The translations under genes were made by a program, and so were the position numbers. The notes below the pieces were generated by a model. It had not been told where the DNA came from. It searched no databases and worked only from the letters and a program-made list of their open reading frames with translations. Positions 50,684-64,000 of a stretch of 64,000 nucleotides of DNA are shown here, piece by piece (the first letter of the stretch is position 1; every line of letters starts with the position of its first letter). Location: the NCBI RefSeq assembly GCF_019399895.1, contig NC_091872.1:3728395-3792394 (forward strand). Direction: 5' to 3'. The stretch is from Cardiocondyla obscurior (lineage: Eukaryota > Arthropoda > Insecta > Hymenoptera > Formicidae).

Positions 50684-53600
50684 TTTACGCGTTAAGATTC
50701 TTTATATTGACAGAATGTAAATTAAAATAATTATTATAATAATATGTGCAGCATTTTTTTGAAATTGCAAAATTTATAGCATTATATAATATCTTTTTCT
50801 ATTTAAATTCGGTAAAGTAGCAGCGCGAATCTCCTTTGAGGAGCTGAATAGTCGTTCATAGTCAGCCAGATAGTCGCTCGCTATAAGCACGTCAATGAAA
50901 GTCTACATTTTTTTTTAATTTCAAAGCGCGATCGCGAATTGATGAGTGAATCACCTAACTCGGCACATTCTCGGATCGACGACGAACGGAATGACTCGCT
51001 GGTTCCTGGAACGCCCTGGTATGCTAATTGCCAGGTCCGTGCGTAAGCTCGTACGTGCGTATATGCGCGTGTTTCGTGCACCGCGTGTGCATCGTTCCTC
51101 CCGAGTGTAAAGTCAGGATGAATGCCTAACCGAGCACGTCGTTCACAGTCTAAGTCGGCTCTTTCTATCTTTTTTTTTTTTCTTTTTCTACGTCGCTGTT
51201 GCGGTCGGACTTCTTTTACAAGGAGAATGTTAAACCTCTAAGAACAGAAGCTATAAACTTTTAGAGATTCCAGGTGGAAGCCCAACGTGCATAAACGCGC
51301 ATAAAAATGTATCAGAGAGAATTGAAAAATTTCCCTTTTTGTATTTTTGTTTCGTTTCTATTTTTCCGCGGAATTTACCGTAAAGGTGTGGCCATCGGGA
51401 ATCCTGTTTCCAACTCGCGACATCCTGTCGCGCGGAGGCGAGTTTCGCCGCGGCGGACTGTCAGGGCGATTAATTTGATTCGTTAATTAAACGGAGTAAA
51501 TTGCCAGTGCACGCGAGCGAAATGCTAGAAACGGGAAAATAGCGGACGTGATTTGACGAGGCCTGGTTCCTTTTAAATCGAGCTGCCGTGGTCTCGAGAG
51601 AAAGAACGTGCGCGAAAGAGAAATGATGGAAATTATACCGTCCGCTCGAGATATTCTCGTTCGTTTCGACGTTGGTAAAGGAATTAGATAATTGATACGC
51701 ACGATAATGCGCGTAATTACCCGGGTGTTGTAACGCTCTCGAACGACGTATGGCGCGGGCAGGCACGAGGATTTAGCCGTCCGGATAAGAGAGCGCTCCT
51801 CGTAGCGGCGATGCTATCATAATTAATCTCGAGGTGAGGTGGGACGTACGAAGTGGCTTGTGACAAATTCCCGACCGTATCGGCCGCAAGTAGCTCATTA
51901 TTATCGCTACTTCTTCGTCCGGTGTTGTCTCTGCCGATTCTAATCGACGCCGATCTCTATGGCGGGGCAACGTCGGCATCGTTTCGCTACATCACGGCGC
52001 GTAGCCGCATCTGCAATTTCATCGCGGACAAAAGCTACATATGCACACTCGCGTCTTCGGGACGATCGCCCGGGGAGATCTCCGATCCGCGTGCACAGAT
52101 ACCGGCGCCAGGGCATATTATCATTGCATAGTCGGCGGAGCGGCATTAACGTACCGATATAATGTTTAATTCATACTTTGGAGAACGCACGCGCGCGCGA
52201 TGGGACCGAAGAACCACCAAGGTGTTTGCTAAAAGAATCGGGGGAACGTTGGAAATTCGTTGCGATCTAATAACTCCCGTGCGGACGTTTAATCACTCTA
52301 AGAGACTAATTAGCGATGGAATGTGGCATCCGGCCGGCGTTTAACAATGAGCTCGTTCTCAGGAAGCGAAGCAGCCGGCTTCGTGAATCACACGGAAGGG
52401 CGCTTGACCTTCGAATCCGGTTCATGGACCTATTGCTATTATTTTTTAACAGTCAAGAAAGAAAAAAAAAAGCGAGAAAGAGAGAAAGAGAGAGAGGACA
52501 AGGGTGCACTGCCTAAAAGTGTTGCATATTGAACGCGGCCGATCTTGTGAATTATGCGGCACGAGTTCTCGGATATTCCGCTGCCGGTGGTCATACTTAT
52601 TCGAGTTCCGTTCGCTGGACGAAGATCCTTATTACAAGAAATAGCTTTACGAGACCCAGTCGCGTCATTAAGTATGCATGGCTCGACCGCAAGCACGACT
52701 CTGCGTGTCCCGAGACGTTCGCGGAGCATGGGACCTTCTAATCTCTCACCGATCTACCACGGTTTTACTCTTCTACGATTTCGTGATGACCGAGAAATCG
52801 TTCTCACATGCGAATTTAAACGGTGGATTATACTTAATTTTATATTCACTTGCGTAATTAGACACATACAGCATTGCTATTGCTGCGAACATAATTTTTG
52901 TCTTGGAATAAAAATTGATATGCAATGTAATTAATTTGTACAACACTCTTCATTAATCGACATATTGTCATGATACCACGTCACCTGTTTGTACGATATA
53001 ATTTTCTATGCGCATATTTTAAGGTGACATGTCGCTGTAATTCTTATTCAGTTAATCTGCATTTACGAGTGTGTTTTCATGTATGGGAAGGAAAATCTAA
53101 TAATTTAAACGCACAGAATAAAATATATTTACTTTCTATTTAAAGTACGTGCTTTAAAAAGTTAGCTTTTTAATCTATCTATTTTTTAAGTAATATAATA
53201 AAACATTTTTTAATCTTAAAAAATTTTTACTAAATAAAAAAACGTCAAATAGCAATATTAATATAAATTTAATCGCGAAGACTCTTTAAAAAAAATGGAT
53301 ACGACTTTAAAATAAAAATGTCTGATCAGATTTTGAAGAGAAGTGTGGGAATCTCACGCCTTTTAATCGCGACAATTGAACTGCAGCGCGTTGTTATGTC
53401 TCGATCTCGCTCGCGGTTGCATGTATCTCTGAAAATCGACGGTACAACAGGGGACGACGTGCCAGAAGAGGCTCGTGCATCGCGGTAGGTGGGGCGTGTG
53501 CTTCCCAGTGTAGCGTAGGTAGGTACGTCTTAACCTGAGATCAGTCCGGGCATCAGTGATCCCTTCTCTGCCGCAGCATCCGAGTGCGGTCGTAGCGCGC

Positions 53601-54051
53601 GAGTCGGAACGGAAACTGCTATTAAATATTAAGCATAAAGCCTGCTGTTAGATTGCCGTTAATAATCGCGCGGTCTCGTACGAGTGAACTCGTAACGTCG
53701 CGTTACTGCTCGAACGCCCTCAAACCGATCTCTCTTGACCGTCTCGAGGTCCGAGGAAGTAACCCTTGCGACCGCCCATTACGTTACCACGATAAAATTT
53801 AATTTTTTCGGAGCGTGCTTTTCCGACGAGACGTTGCGACATTCGGAGTGGATGATAAATTGTTGAAATGTCTCGCGAATGAACGAGTGAAAAATATGCC
53901 TCTGTATTTATAAGGATCGAGACTTGAAATTTCTTGTGGACATGGTTTATTGACATATAGAGACACGAGTGAGCCGAAGTGAGTCGAACCAACTTTATCA
54001 CGATTTATATGGATGTAACTTGAGAATTTTTTTGATGTAGTGTTCTAGTAG

Positions 54052-54053
<2 letters not shown>

Positions 54054-54083
<30 letters not shown>
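54054..54083 (+). repeat. Poly-T tract, 30 bases
   Basis: Uninterrupted T run, the longest homopolymer in the window. Confidence 0.95.
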
Positions 54084-55576
54084 CTTTATTTCCGGTTATT
54101 GTCGACAGTGATTAATTTCTACTTCTAAATTAATGATGTATTTCTGCCTGTCTAGTGGCCGAACAATGCTACGTTATGCGAACGTTCTTTCAATTACATG
54201 CCGTCGTGCAATTTAATTGATAAAAAAGACTCGTGTACATCGATGCGCCGTATTCGATAACGCGCGTGCTGTTCGTCGCGCAGTTCGCTATTAATCCGTG
54301 TTCCATTCATGAATTGGTCATGGGGAAAGTATCGCGCACGGCGCTGCTTTCTGGGGCGTTTCACGTTCGATGACCCACAATTTACAGCGACCGCTCGCCC
54401 GTTACTTATCGTCCTTCGCGTATCGCTTATCCGGGGAACATCCAGTATCATTAAACGAAGATATCTCTTTTTTCGACTGGCCGAGGACTTTCGGCCGATC
54501 CTTTATCGACGCGGGGTCCTCTTCCCTCGGGCTGTTAGCGTTTCGAAGAAAAAAGTGTTACGGGCCGGTTTCGAGAATCCTTCATTGATTGCCGGCAAGA
54601 TACTGATCGCGCCACTCTCGAAGGGCAACGCGACAGGTATTCGAGTTCGATTTTCGACGTTGGACCGGTCCGCCGCCAGAATGCTCGTCTTCGGCGGGCC
54701 GGTGATAACTTTTCGAGGTGTTCACCGCGCCGTCCGCGGTCTCTAAAACCGTGCTGTGTGGTCTGTTAAAAAAAACTTTTCAGAGCCACCGAACAAAGCG
54801 AAGAGACCCCGGCAAGTAGTATAAAGCGGGAGAAAAGGGGAAAAGATAGACATAAATGAGAGAAGGTGGTGGCACTCAGAAAAAGGGTCCTTCCCCCCTC
54901 TCTCTTTTTCTTTCTCTGGTCTCGGGGTTCTTAAATGATTTACGGTTCGCCAATAGCCTCTTTTGTCTACCGAACTACCCGTCAGCCGTGATTTTTATAT
55001 TATATTATGCGCACCGCGAATTATATTGAAATTTCTACCGCGACAATAATTCACGGCATCGAAGAGCCGTTGAAACGCACGTTTCGTTTCTTCTTTTATC
55101 ATTAATGTCTCCCGTGCACGAAGCGTATGTATTCTAATACCGGAAATCACCGGTTGTCGCGAGTTATCCGACAGGTATCTCACCTCACCTACTACGTTGT
55201 AGGATCTTAGGTCGTTGGATAACGAAAGTGGCTCGATCGTTGCATCGAGCGAGTATGACGTAGATAATCTTTGGAGAAACTTATGATTTGTGCGGAGGCA
55301 GCGATGGATCGATTGATGCCAACGTGATTGGGCAATGTAACGACGCAGCAGTAATAATTTGCATACTCGTAATTTCATCCCGATGTGATTCTCGGGTTTT
55401 GAAACACGTTTTGTTAGAAGAGATCTACTTTTTAATAATTGTAATAGAATTACTATCAGATAGAATAGAACAAATTAATTGTTTTCTAATTTATTTTTAA
55501 AGATTATAAATTTTTACGGTTTACTGATTTATTTCCGTCTCTCTCGTCAAGCGGTTTTCATTGGGGCTACCATTTA

Positions 55577-55606
55577 ATTTTAATTAATTTTAATTAATTT
55601 TAATTT
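55577..55606 (+). repeat. TTTTAATTAA tandem repeat
   Basis: Three near-perfect 10-bp units of TTTTAATTAA. Confidence 0.75.
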
Positions 55607-56768
55607 AAGAAATTCGCTCTTCTTAGTCCGTGGGAACGAGTAACGTATGCACTTCCCTAACGTGTCCTTTAAAAAGATAAGAATTATGAAAGCGATACAA
55701 GAAGGTGGCTTATAGTGATCCGTCGACAACATCAGCTCGAACAATAGTTCTATTCTTGTTGCACGTTTTGCAAACAGGAAAAGCGAGCACCGTGAAACCG
55801 TCGAGCGTATAAACGTGTATACACGTGTAATTAGTTTTCACGTTCGTGCATTGGCACTGAATAGCTTAAACAGCCGTCACATAAGTGGTCCTGTTACATA
55901 CGGTCTTATCTTATCGGCAGAACGCTGTGTCGCCGTGATAGCGTTTCTTGCTTCGCTTCGCGTTCCTTGAAATTGCTTCTTTAATCCGCCCTCCTCGTAA
56001 ATAACTGCCGGATGAGGAAGAGGGGGGGGGGAGGAAAAACGACGAGACTTGATGGCGTACATTAGGGTGGAGTTGAGCTTTAATATCGCTTAGATTATAT
56101 AGAATGTCCCTAGAAACTCGGAGACACTTTATTGCAAATGTTCGTCCGTTAATAGCCGAGGCCCTTGCGATTATGATCGATCACTTTGACTGACGAAGAT
56201 AAATGACAAAATCTGAAGCGAACGATAATTCTTGCAGAATGCCCTACTTAATTAAAACGACAACTGTATGAACTTTTTTTTTAAATATATTATTTTTCTC
56301 GATGCAATTAAACGGTATTAATTTTTTAATTTATTATAATTTTTTTTTATGTACCGTGAGAATCTTTGCATTTGGTGCAATGAAAGAGAGCCTGCTGATA
56401 GTTATCGGATTGGAATATCGACGCGATTGAAGAGAGAAAGGGGCGCCTTATTTTCGGGATTGCCGATGTCCTTTTGTAAGTCCATCGACCCGAACGGTAT
56501 CCCATTTTCGGTACCGCGCGAAGTGACAGCGCGGTTTTATGGACGACCGGCTGAGCGTTCCCACGGGAAGACTTCGTCAAGGAGAAATGCCATCGGGCCG
56601 CCGACTGTCGCGTAATCGCCGATAAACAGAATGGATGCAATCGATTAACGGACGGCGGCAACAGATAAGACTACGGGCTTCTATCGGAATCGCAGATGGC
56701 ACCGACGTCCTTTTTTTGCGCCGGCAAATTAGAACCCGCGAACAACCGGCAGACCGTCGTAACGAGCG

Positions 56769-56807
56769 TCTGTAACCTGTAATCTGTAATCCATAACCCG
56801 TAATCTG
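56769..56807 (+). repeat. Short imperfect tandem repeat of GTAATCT-like units
   Basis: Units CTGTAACC, TGTAATC, TGTAATCC, ATAACC and CGTAATC follow each other. A looser echo (GCAATCTGCGG) comes after. Confidence 0.6.
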
Positions 56808-57066
56808 CACGATCGCAATCTGCGGTTGTAAATTAGATTTTCAACAAAACTCTCTCGCTCCCGTGTAACGACGCGCAAGTGATACTTTACGAGCACGAGT
56901 GATATCGCGAATGGAATTCTTCGTTAAGAGCTTAATCTTCGGTAAAACCCTTTCGGCGAATAATTTGTATAAAACGCGATACCGCTTTCGCATCGGTTCA
57001 ATTGAGTTCTCATTTATGTACCTATACAATTATACGTGTAATCTGTGTAGCCGCGTTTTGACCGGC

Positions 57067-57102
57067 AAAAAAAAAAAAAAAAAAAAGAAAAAAAAGAAAA
57101 GA
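57067..57102 (+). repeat. Poly-A tract with G interruptions
   Basis: A20 followed by GAAAAAAAAGAAAAG. No upstream gene or polyadenylation signal suggests a retrocopy tail. Confidence 0.85.
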
Positions 57103-60100
57103 GGCAGTGGAAATAGATAAGCCTATTATTCGACGACAGATCCGACTTGGAGTATTTTACAAGCGTACGAATTTCTTGACAAATTATTCGGAAGAAAGGC
57201 TCGAGCGGGTTTGATGGTATCACGAAATCAACGTCGCGTCGGCCTCGGCGCGGTAATGCTTCCTCGGCTCGCGGGCAAATAAATCGTAACAAACCCGACT
57301 AGCGAGGACGGGGCACCCTCTTCTCTCTCCCCCCCTCGGATCGGAGTACAAACAAACCATGTATCTTTATTACAGTAATAACTATAATCTCGGCTCTCTC
57401 TCCGCAGCGAGTCCTTTCCTTCGTGTATGTAACACACCGGTCTGCGCGATCCCTTTCTTCGTAGCTGCGTAATCAGTTGGCGTCTCTAACCTTCCTATAC
57501 ACCGAACGCAGTTCCCTCGTTCGAATCGTTTCTATCGATAGACGTGAACTCGGTACTAGAGTGCAGTCGGGACGTCATTAGAGCAGATGGCCCCGATGGG
57601 CTCGCTGATACCGGAAGTTTAATAGCGCGATTAATCGAGGCTCGTTTTATCTAAGTTTCCGAGTTCAGCGAGTCGCATTTTCATCCGTTCCTTCATTACT
57701 CGATCTTTTCTCGAATTGGTCTTAGAACGAGTGAAGAATCAGATACTCCTATGCTTAGATATATACATATATATATACCCAACTCTTTCCCTCACTTTGG
57801 GGTCTCTCTAATTAGAATCTCAATTGCTTTAAGGGAGAAATTACGAATCTTGCAGGGTACGTAATTTCGCGCGCATATTCCTGATTGCCGTCTTATCGCG
57901 AAAGCGGGCTGCAAAAACGGCGGAACCTCGTTATACGGTCACGAAGGATATCGAGAACTTACGGATTTTGTTCTTCTTATGGCCCTGCTCATTAAGACAT
58001 TCGCGCCTTTTAATGGTAAAGAGTGTATGCGCACCGAGTTTATAGCGGAGAACTGTCTTACACGGTGCGGAAGCGAGAAATCCGCTCGTAAAATATGATG
58101 CGTATCTTCTTATTAGGAGTAAATTGTATCCTCATTACTTCGCGAACTTCTTCTCCGTGTAAGAGAAGCACTCCTTGACACGCCGGCCTGTTCTTATTTT
58201 CCTTTCTTAACCGCGATCTGGGGTGGCACCGAGCAATCGTCGGTGCGCGAGATCCGCGACGACACCGATAGCCGTCGCGAAACGATACCTTCGCATCGAT
58301 CTGCAGTGAAATGACATTTGTCTCGAACGTCTCGTACCGATCTATTTACTATGTATGATACATACTACGCACGCCAGAAACTCGCGCGTTCCACAACTTC
58401 GCGCTATTAAAAATCGGTATCAGAAGCTGCACGCAAATCGATTAGTTATCAATCATCTGATAAAATTTTATCAGATCGTTATACGTAATTGTGTTTCGCC
58501 ACTTGTAAAATTGATTAAAAAATTATACGGTATTAATACGCAGGAATATTTCGAGCATTCAATGAATTTCCGGGTATTTAAATGAGATTGTAAATTGAAA
58601 ATAATATAGTGCTGCAAGATTTTTATCTAACCACGTAATGCAGTCAGTGGTCCGAACTTATGTTATGCAGACTCATGCCGGTATTATAGTAGCGTAATAA
58701 AAGCTTTAACTAGTCACCACACACTGAGCGTTTCACTTCCTAAGCGCGTTAATGATTATGACAAAAACATTATTTTCTCGCGTACATAAACCGACAGTCA
58801 ATGCCATAACTATAATTCAATCGTCATTATGTCCGCTTTCATCAATGTTTATGCAAATTATAAAGTTACAGTTGCATGGAGAGATTAATATTAACCGTGT
58901 TCTGCGAGATGTCATCAAGTAATAAGTTCTATTCGCGTTATATAATAACTTTAATGTAAATGTCAATATAATATTGTACTTTTGATCGTCGCGTCTATTC
59001 CTCTGTATATCTACTTTTTATTATCAATCAATTAATAATAACTGATTAATTTTATAGATCAGTGAAATAAATTAATTACATGTAAAAGTTATTTATTTTT
59101 TCTTATTGTTATCTCAAGTTTTTTTTTTTTTATTAAGAGTCGAATTCTTGCCCGGATCGGATCGTGCCAATCTTGTTTGCAATCCCATCTTTTCTGCGTT
59201 GAGAAGAGGGATGAGAGGCCTTAGTAAGAGCAAGTCTTTGGCGGTGTGATTATTCATTGAGACGTTGATTGCGCGCATATATGTATAGCCCTACCATTCG
59301 ATACCTTTAGCCGCTGGTCAAGACGAATTTCGGTTTGTACCTTTTAAATCGACGCGATAGAGTCCTTTAAGCTCACGATCGCACGAAGTAATCTCGCGGC
59401 GTGCGTTACCTATATGGTCTTTAAAAGAAAATATCAAATAGCTCATGAATATAAAGTATTTCAATTTGTCTCCTCCGATGACCAACGTTCGACGTGCGGT
59501 GCACGCTCTATTAATCATCGCTCCGCGATTCATACACGGCGATATTACGTCCGCGACGCTTAGAATTAAGTCCCGGGCGAATCAATCTTCGGACAGACAA
59601 AAGTATCATATTCACTGGTGCGTGCGCGATATCTCCGCCTCAGATTTTATTCACGATCGGCGCACTGTGTACGATAAATCTCATCTCACGATGTTCCCAC
59701 ATCTCGTCCCACCGTTGACTGATAGCGTGCTGTCAAGTTCGCGTTTGGCTTGACAAGCGCGCGCTTGTGCGGGGAATTCGATCCGACGAGCGATTCGATC
59801 TTCCGAGTTCTTCGGGGAATTGACTCGGAGTACTCGGCTTGCGGGTCGCAGGAAAATGATTAACAGTTGTCGATCATTGATATACGACGGACATGTGTGA
59901 CGCGGATGCTATCGTCATAAAATTATTACATTTGTTCTTTTAAAGTATGGCCCGGTATCTTAAACAGACTGACATAAGTAACGGAATAATCAGATTTTAA
60001 TCGTTTGTATATTTCTGTAAGCCGAATGTGTATCGTGCTATTGGAAATCTCGAGAAATTGCTTTCGTTCACAGGTTTCGGATAGTCGAATATGAGTTATC

Positions 60101-63100
60101 GCGCGCGAATCGTTTTCATATATCGCTCGCAGAGGCAAGGATTACGTATATCACGATCACAATTGTGCACCCCGAGTGGGGATATAATATTTTATCTCTT
60201 TCCTCTCATTCGTCATTCGCAATATCCGTTGCAATGATTTGATATCTAAATTACTATGTCAATCAAATTTGATCATATCGACAATCGTTCACGCGCGTTT
60301 TACGTGCGTTACGGTTCAATTGACTGGACGTACGTTCGCGCGAAACGGAAATCAAACTTCGAACGATAGCGAATCGCGGATTCTCGCGTGGGCGACCCGC
60401 ACCGGCGTTCGGCCGCATCGAGCCATTAATCCTGGCTGGGTTCGCGACGCACAGATCGGAGAAACAAACCGCTTGTCCCATAGTGAGATGGTATCAACGT
60501 CAAAGCGCGAAAAATGACTGAACGAATAAATCGCGCGTCGAACCTCACACCGTACAGTCCTTCTCGAACGGCGCTTCGTTCCTCTCTGATTGTTCTCTAT
60601 TGACAATCAATCCTTTCCAACTCTACGGGACGCCGTGGTATAAAGTTCTTTTCTCTCATCAATTTTCTGAGAAATATTTTAGCTACATCACGGTTCGCTT
60701 TATCATGACGTTTATTAGTATTTTGTGATTTATATGTCGCTGCTAATTAGTCATAACAAAAGCTTTATTGTATATACATATATGATTAAAGTTTAATTAT
60801 GTATAATGTTAATTAATTAATTTATTACGTATAAGTTATATGTCGATTAGAATTACCCGAAGCTTGAATATGTGTCTATCGTTAACAGTTAGAGATTCTA
60901 AATCTTCGCGGAGTTAATTGATTATGTATATACTTAACACTTCCAGACGCGCGGCTTAAAATTAGGTGTTAATTTCGTTCGTTAGATCGCGGTCGAAAGG
61001 CACCTCGTTGAATATTCGTGGTGCATTCAGCGGGGAATAGCCGTGCGTCACGTGGACGAAGATAAATTGCAAAGCTACTCGTCGAGGGTGAAACTTTCAA
61101 TTAATCGCGCTTTGAATACCGGCGGCGAGTCCTTCTGTCGACAAATCGGCGACCACGCCGTTCGCTTTTTAATCAGTCTCGTGCATCTCGGAAACTTAAA
61201 TTATCCATATAGTCGTATAATACGATAATTCGCTGAATTGTCCATCGAACTGTTAAATCGTTTGACTTCTTTTAAGTGACACACTCATTTCGTCTTTTAA
61301 ATACTTGTAATGTTAAACAAACGCGCTCTTTATTCACGGTGTTAAAGGATCGAAGTTATGAGTTACGATTGTTTCGAGGCTTCGTAAAAATCTGTATGCA
61401 TCCGTCGCGTGTATTATTGCATTACGGGATTGCGACATGTTAATTTGCAACGCGCGCGACCGGCCTGAAGACAAAAAGCGGGCGTGCGAACCAACCGGCG
61501 CAAATAGTTCTGTCATCGCGAAATAAAAATTCGGGTCTCGGCAGCCCTCCGAGCTAAGCGATCGTGTTCCTGGTTCGTCGCCCTCTTTCCTTTCGTCCGC
61601 CGACAAGCCGTGCCGCCACGTATCTGGGACGATAAAACGAGGCTCGCGTCCCGAAACTCAAACGAGGCAGTGTCGTAAAACGCAGGTTTCAGAAAGGTAC
61701 GTCGTTACCGCGACGAAAATCTTCATCGCAAGGTGAGAGGAAGCGGCGGAGAATCGTGCTCCGGGGTCCGACGGGAATAAAAGCACCTCTCCACGACAAA
61801 AACTCAGTATACTTTCGATCGAATTAGCTCTCACGTGGCACGACTTTACTTTCGCGTGTGCGCCCGGGTAATTAAGCGAAATACAGAGATGCTTATGACC
61901 GTTCAACGCGATAACAATATCCTTTTTATTGATGCACGAGGTAATAAAATGCGCGATGTATAATACTTTGTGAATACCCAATTCAACAGATTATGATATT
62001 TCAACGCTTTAATAATTGGCTTTTAACAAAAATTTCTTACAATTATATTATAATTTTGTTGGTTTTCAAAAAGAATGAATTGTAAAGTGTAAAAGCATAT
62101 GGTTGGCGCTGCCTTTTACGGAATAACAGACCTTGCGTTAATTTTATTTCTTATGCATTTGCAGGTTACTTGTCGTACAACAATTGGCTTTAATTAATAA
62201 TTTAATTGAATTTAGAGAATATAGAGTAAATTACACGCACGTCTTTTATTTTATCTGTACCCTTTGAGTTTCTCGAACGGTTCTCCAATCAAATAATCGC
62301 TATCGAGATACGCCTTTTCGTGCACCGAGCGACGATTTATCCGAAAGGCTATTCAGCCTATTCAACTCTCATATGCATATATCGTGGACCAGGTGGTCGA
62401 ACGCGTCACCCACTCCCACGTACTTGCGGTCCGCGTCATTCTTTCCTCCAAACGTACACGGTATCGGTAATTGGCCGGCGTTGTAGTCGGCGAAGTCATA
62501 ACGACACCGTCGCGGGTTCGGGGTGTCGAATCGAACATCGTCGCGTTTTCCATAAGCGATAAGCGATCGCGCGGTCCACGCGGTCCGCGTGAGAAGATGC
62601 GCCGCAGATGCGGAAGCGTCGTCTCGGTAGAGAGCCTCGCGCCACGACGGAACCTAAATACCTATCGCCCGTTAGGCGTGCACGCTCGTGCGCGCGTTTG
62701 CACGCCTTAGCTTGTGGAGGTGAGATAAAACGCACGCGGTCCACGTCGAGGTCGCGACGCGTGAGATCGCTGCGCGTTGCATCGTGGAAGAGAAGGTGGT
62801 GATGGAAGAGGAGGAGATCCGATGCAACATTCGTTTGCACGCTCGCACCTGACTCACCTCGTCTCGTACACGTACACGCCTCGCGCACACGCGGGCTGTG
62901 CCCGCACACACGTTTACGGTATTTGATCGTCGTTCACTTAGCACGGCCCAGTGACCCGTATAACCTAAGGTCTGCTTATGATCGAAGAGATTTCCGTATA
63001 TCTTTCCCTTAACGGGACGATACGAGACCCGGTGTTGCATCTTACGTCGTTCGTTTCGGTAGTAATAGCCGAGTGGCGTATCGAATTCATTAACGATATT

Positions 63101-64000
63101 CAAATCGATACGAGCAACTCTTTTTTTCTTTTTTCTTTTTAGTGCGCGCTTAGGTACGTGATTTTTTCCACTTTACACCGACAACTCCGCATTCGATATC
63201 GAAACCGTGTTCGCTACGAGATGAGAATTAGCATTAACCGCGTGGCAAAAGGTCTCAGCTCTTGTAATACTTTCCACCGATAGTGAATATTTATAATCTT
63301 ACGAAGCTCGTGGAACCTTTTGAAAGTTTATTTCGTATGGATACCCTGGCTCTGTTTAAAATTCTATGTTGTATTTTTATTTATGTCAAGCAACACATTG
63401 TCAGAGACATTGCAAGCGTCGTAAAAAAAAAAAAAGACTTTAGAAGCTCAATCAGTCGTGTACAATTATATTGTCGTCAAGATTCAGGCGAGAATAAAAA
63501 AAAGTTTAAAAATGTGATAATGAGATGCTCATTGTACGCTTCGGGTTTCTTGTGGCTGCATAGTTCTTGCGATTTCTCTCTAGAATGTGTGACGTTGAGA
63601 GCGATCACCTTCGCTAACGTGTCGATGAATGAAACTGTGACACGGTGATTTACAACGTTAATTTTGTAACGAGAACGAGACGCGTGTCGTTTTGGCGCGT
63701 GGTTTAGTTTTTACTTCCCACGTGCTTAATGTACCGCTCGATACTTTCGATCCATATGACACATCTTACTCTCAGCAGAGGATCTAGAAAAAATAATCCG
63801 TAGTCGGGTTGAGCGTAACTCTCCAGTCGTGTCGCGCGCGAAATATTTGTATGCCCGATTTTAAATACCGGCGGCACTTAATGCATATAATTCTCGGATG
63901 ATGATATATTATAATCATTTTATAGCCGATGCGGAGTGTGTACATTAGTTAGCGCGTGATTTAACTTTCATTTCCCACGTTTGCCTCCCCGACCGATCGA

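Larger units (their letters stand above)
50678..64000. other. Exon desert, second part: no supported gene
   Basis: The longest open frame here (54309-54746, 145 codons, ATG start) has no recognisable domain. The overlapping minus-strand frames at 62496-63103 lie in CpG-rich sequence and lack an ATG at their listed start. Low-complexity tracts are annotated separately. Confidence 0.5.

Noticed and set aside
53577..53651. Good acceptor (CTCTGCCGCAG) followed by 24 codons and a stop
   Set aside because: Too short, no donor or polyadenylation signal, and no recognisable peptide.
54309..54746. 145-codon ATG-started frame on the + strand
   Set aside because: No recognisable domain, no repeats or motifs of a known family. 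A frame of this length is expected by chance a few times in a CpG-rich window of this size.
61030..61228. Open stretch after TGCATTCAG (RGIAVRHVDEDKLQSYSS…)
   Set aside because: The acceptor has a poor pyrimidine tract, there is no donor before the stop, and there is no match to DH, PH or spectrin segments.
62496..63103. Overlapping minus-strand frames of 137 and 143 codons with a GACGAG|GTGAGT donor-like site
   Set aside because: The 143-codon frame starts at TTG, there is no acceptor at its 5' side, and the peptide (Arg/Val/Ser-rich) matches nothing. It could be a first exon of a neighbouring gene, but the evidence is too thin.
63142..63251. Strong polypyrimidine-AG followed by an open phase-0 stretch
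   Set aside because: The only exit is a weak AAAG|GTCTCA donor, and the peptide is Arg/Ile-rich with no family resemblance.

Overview
The window looks like insect nuclear DNA, most likely from a hymenopteran such as an ant. This is an inference from texture only: CpG-rich, GC-rich patches alternate with very AT-rich tracts, there are many poly-A/T and CT/AT microsatellites, genes are split by introns with GT-AG borders, and there are no operons, ribosome-binding sites or long prokaryote-style ORFs.

One gene is clearly supported. It lies on the + strand between 16727 and 33812 as nine exons: 16727-16939, 17750-18743, 21290-21379, 27755-27872, 31124-31217, 31303-31395, 31788-31877, 33000-33217 and 33674-33812. 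All eight introns have GT-AG borders and every junction keeps the reading frame. The exons sum to 2049 nt, or 683 codons, with no internal stop. Neither the start codon nor the final stop was found, so the model is partial at both ends. The protein has a long charged, probably disordered N-terminal part with an eight-cysteine cluster. A Sec14/CRAL-TRIO-like domain follows (about residues 425-565), then a helical spectrin-like stretch (about 566-683). This order matches Dbl-family Rho exchange factors with Sec14 and spectrin modules (puratrophin-1/PLEKHG4, MCF2L, Trio) and the non-GEF protein SESTD1. I favour a puratrophin-1-like RhoGEF. The DH and PH domains that would settle this are not visible.

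Layout: 1-16726 has no gene I can support, but 2.0-6.1 kb holds a cluster of foldback/MITE-like repeats. The clearest is at 5777-6065, with 125-bp inverted arms and flanking TA dinucleotides, as in Tc1/mariner-derived MITEs. Another foldback element lies at 4430-4776, and its 23-bp terminus recurs alone at 8643. From 16727 to 33812 is the gene. From 33813 to 64000, about 30 kb, I see no confident exon on either strand. The exon-9 donor at 33813 is intact, so this stretch is either one very large intron or contains an end I did not recognise.

I found no tRNA, rRNA, CRISPR array, intact transposase or viral gene, and no clearly new biological system. The points most worth following are the cysteine cluster, the nested repeat cluster and the 30-kb exon desert.
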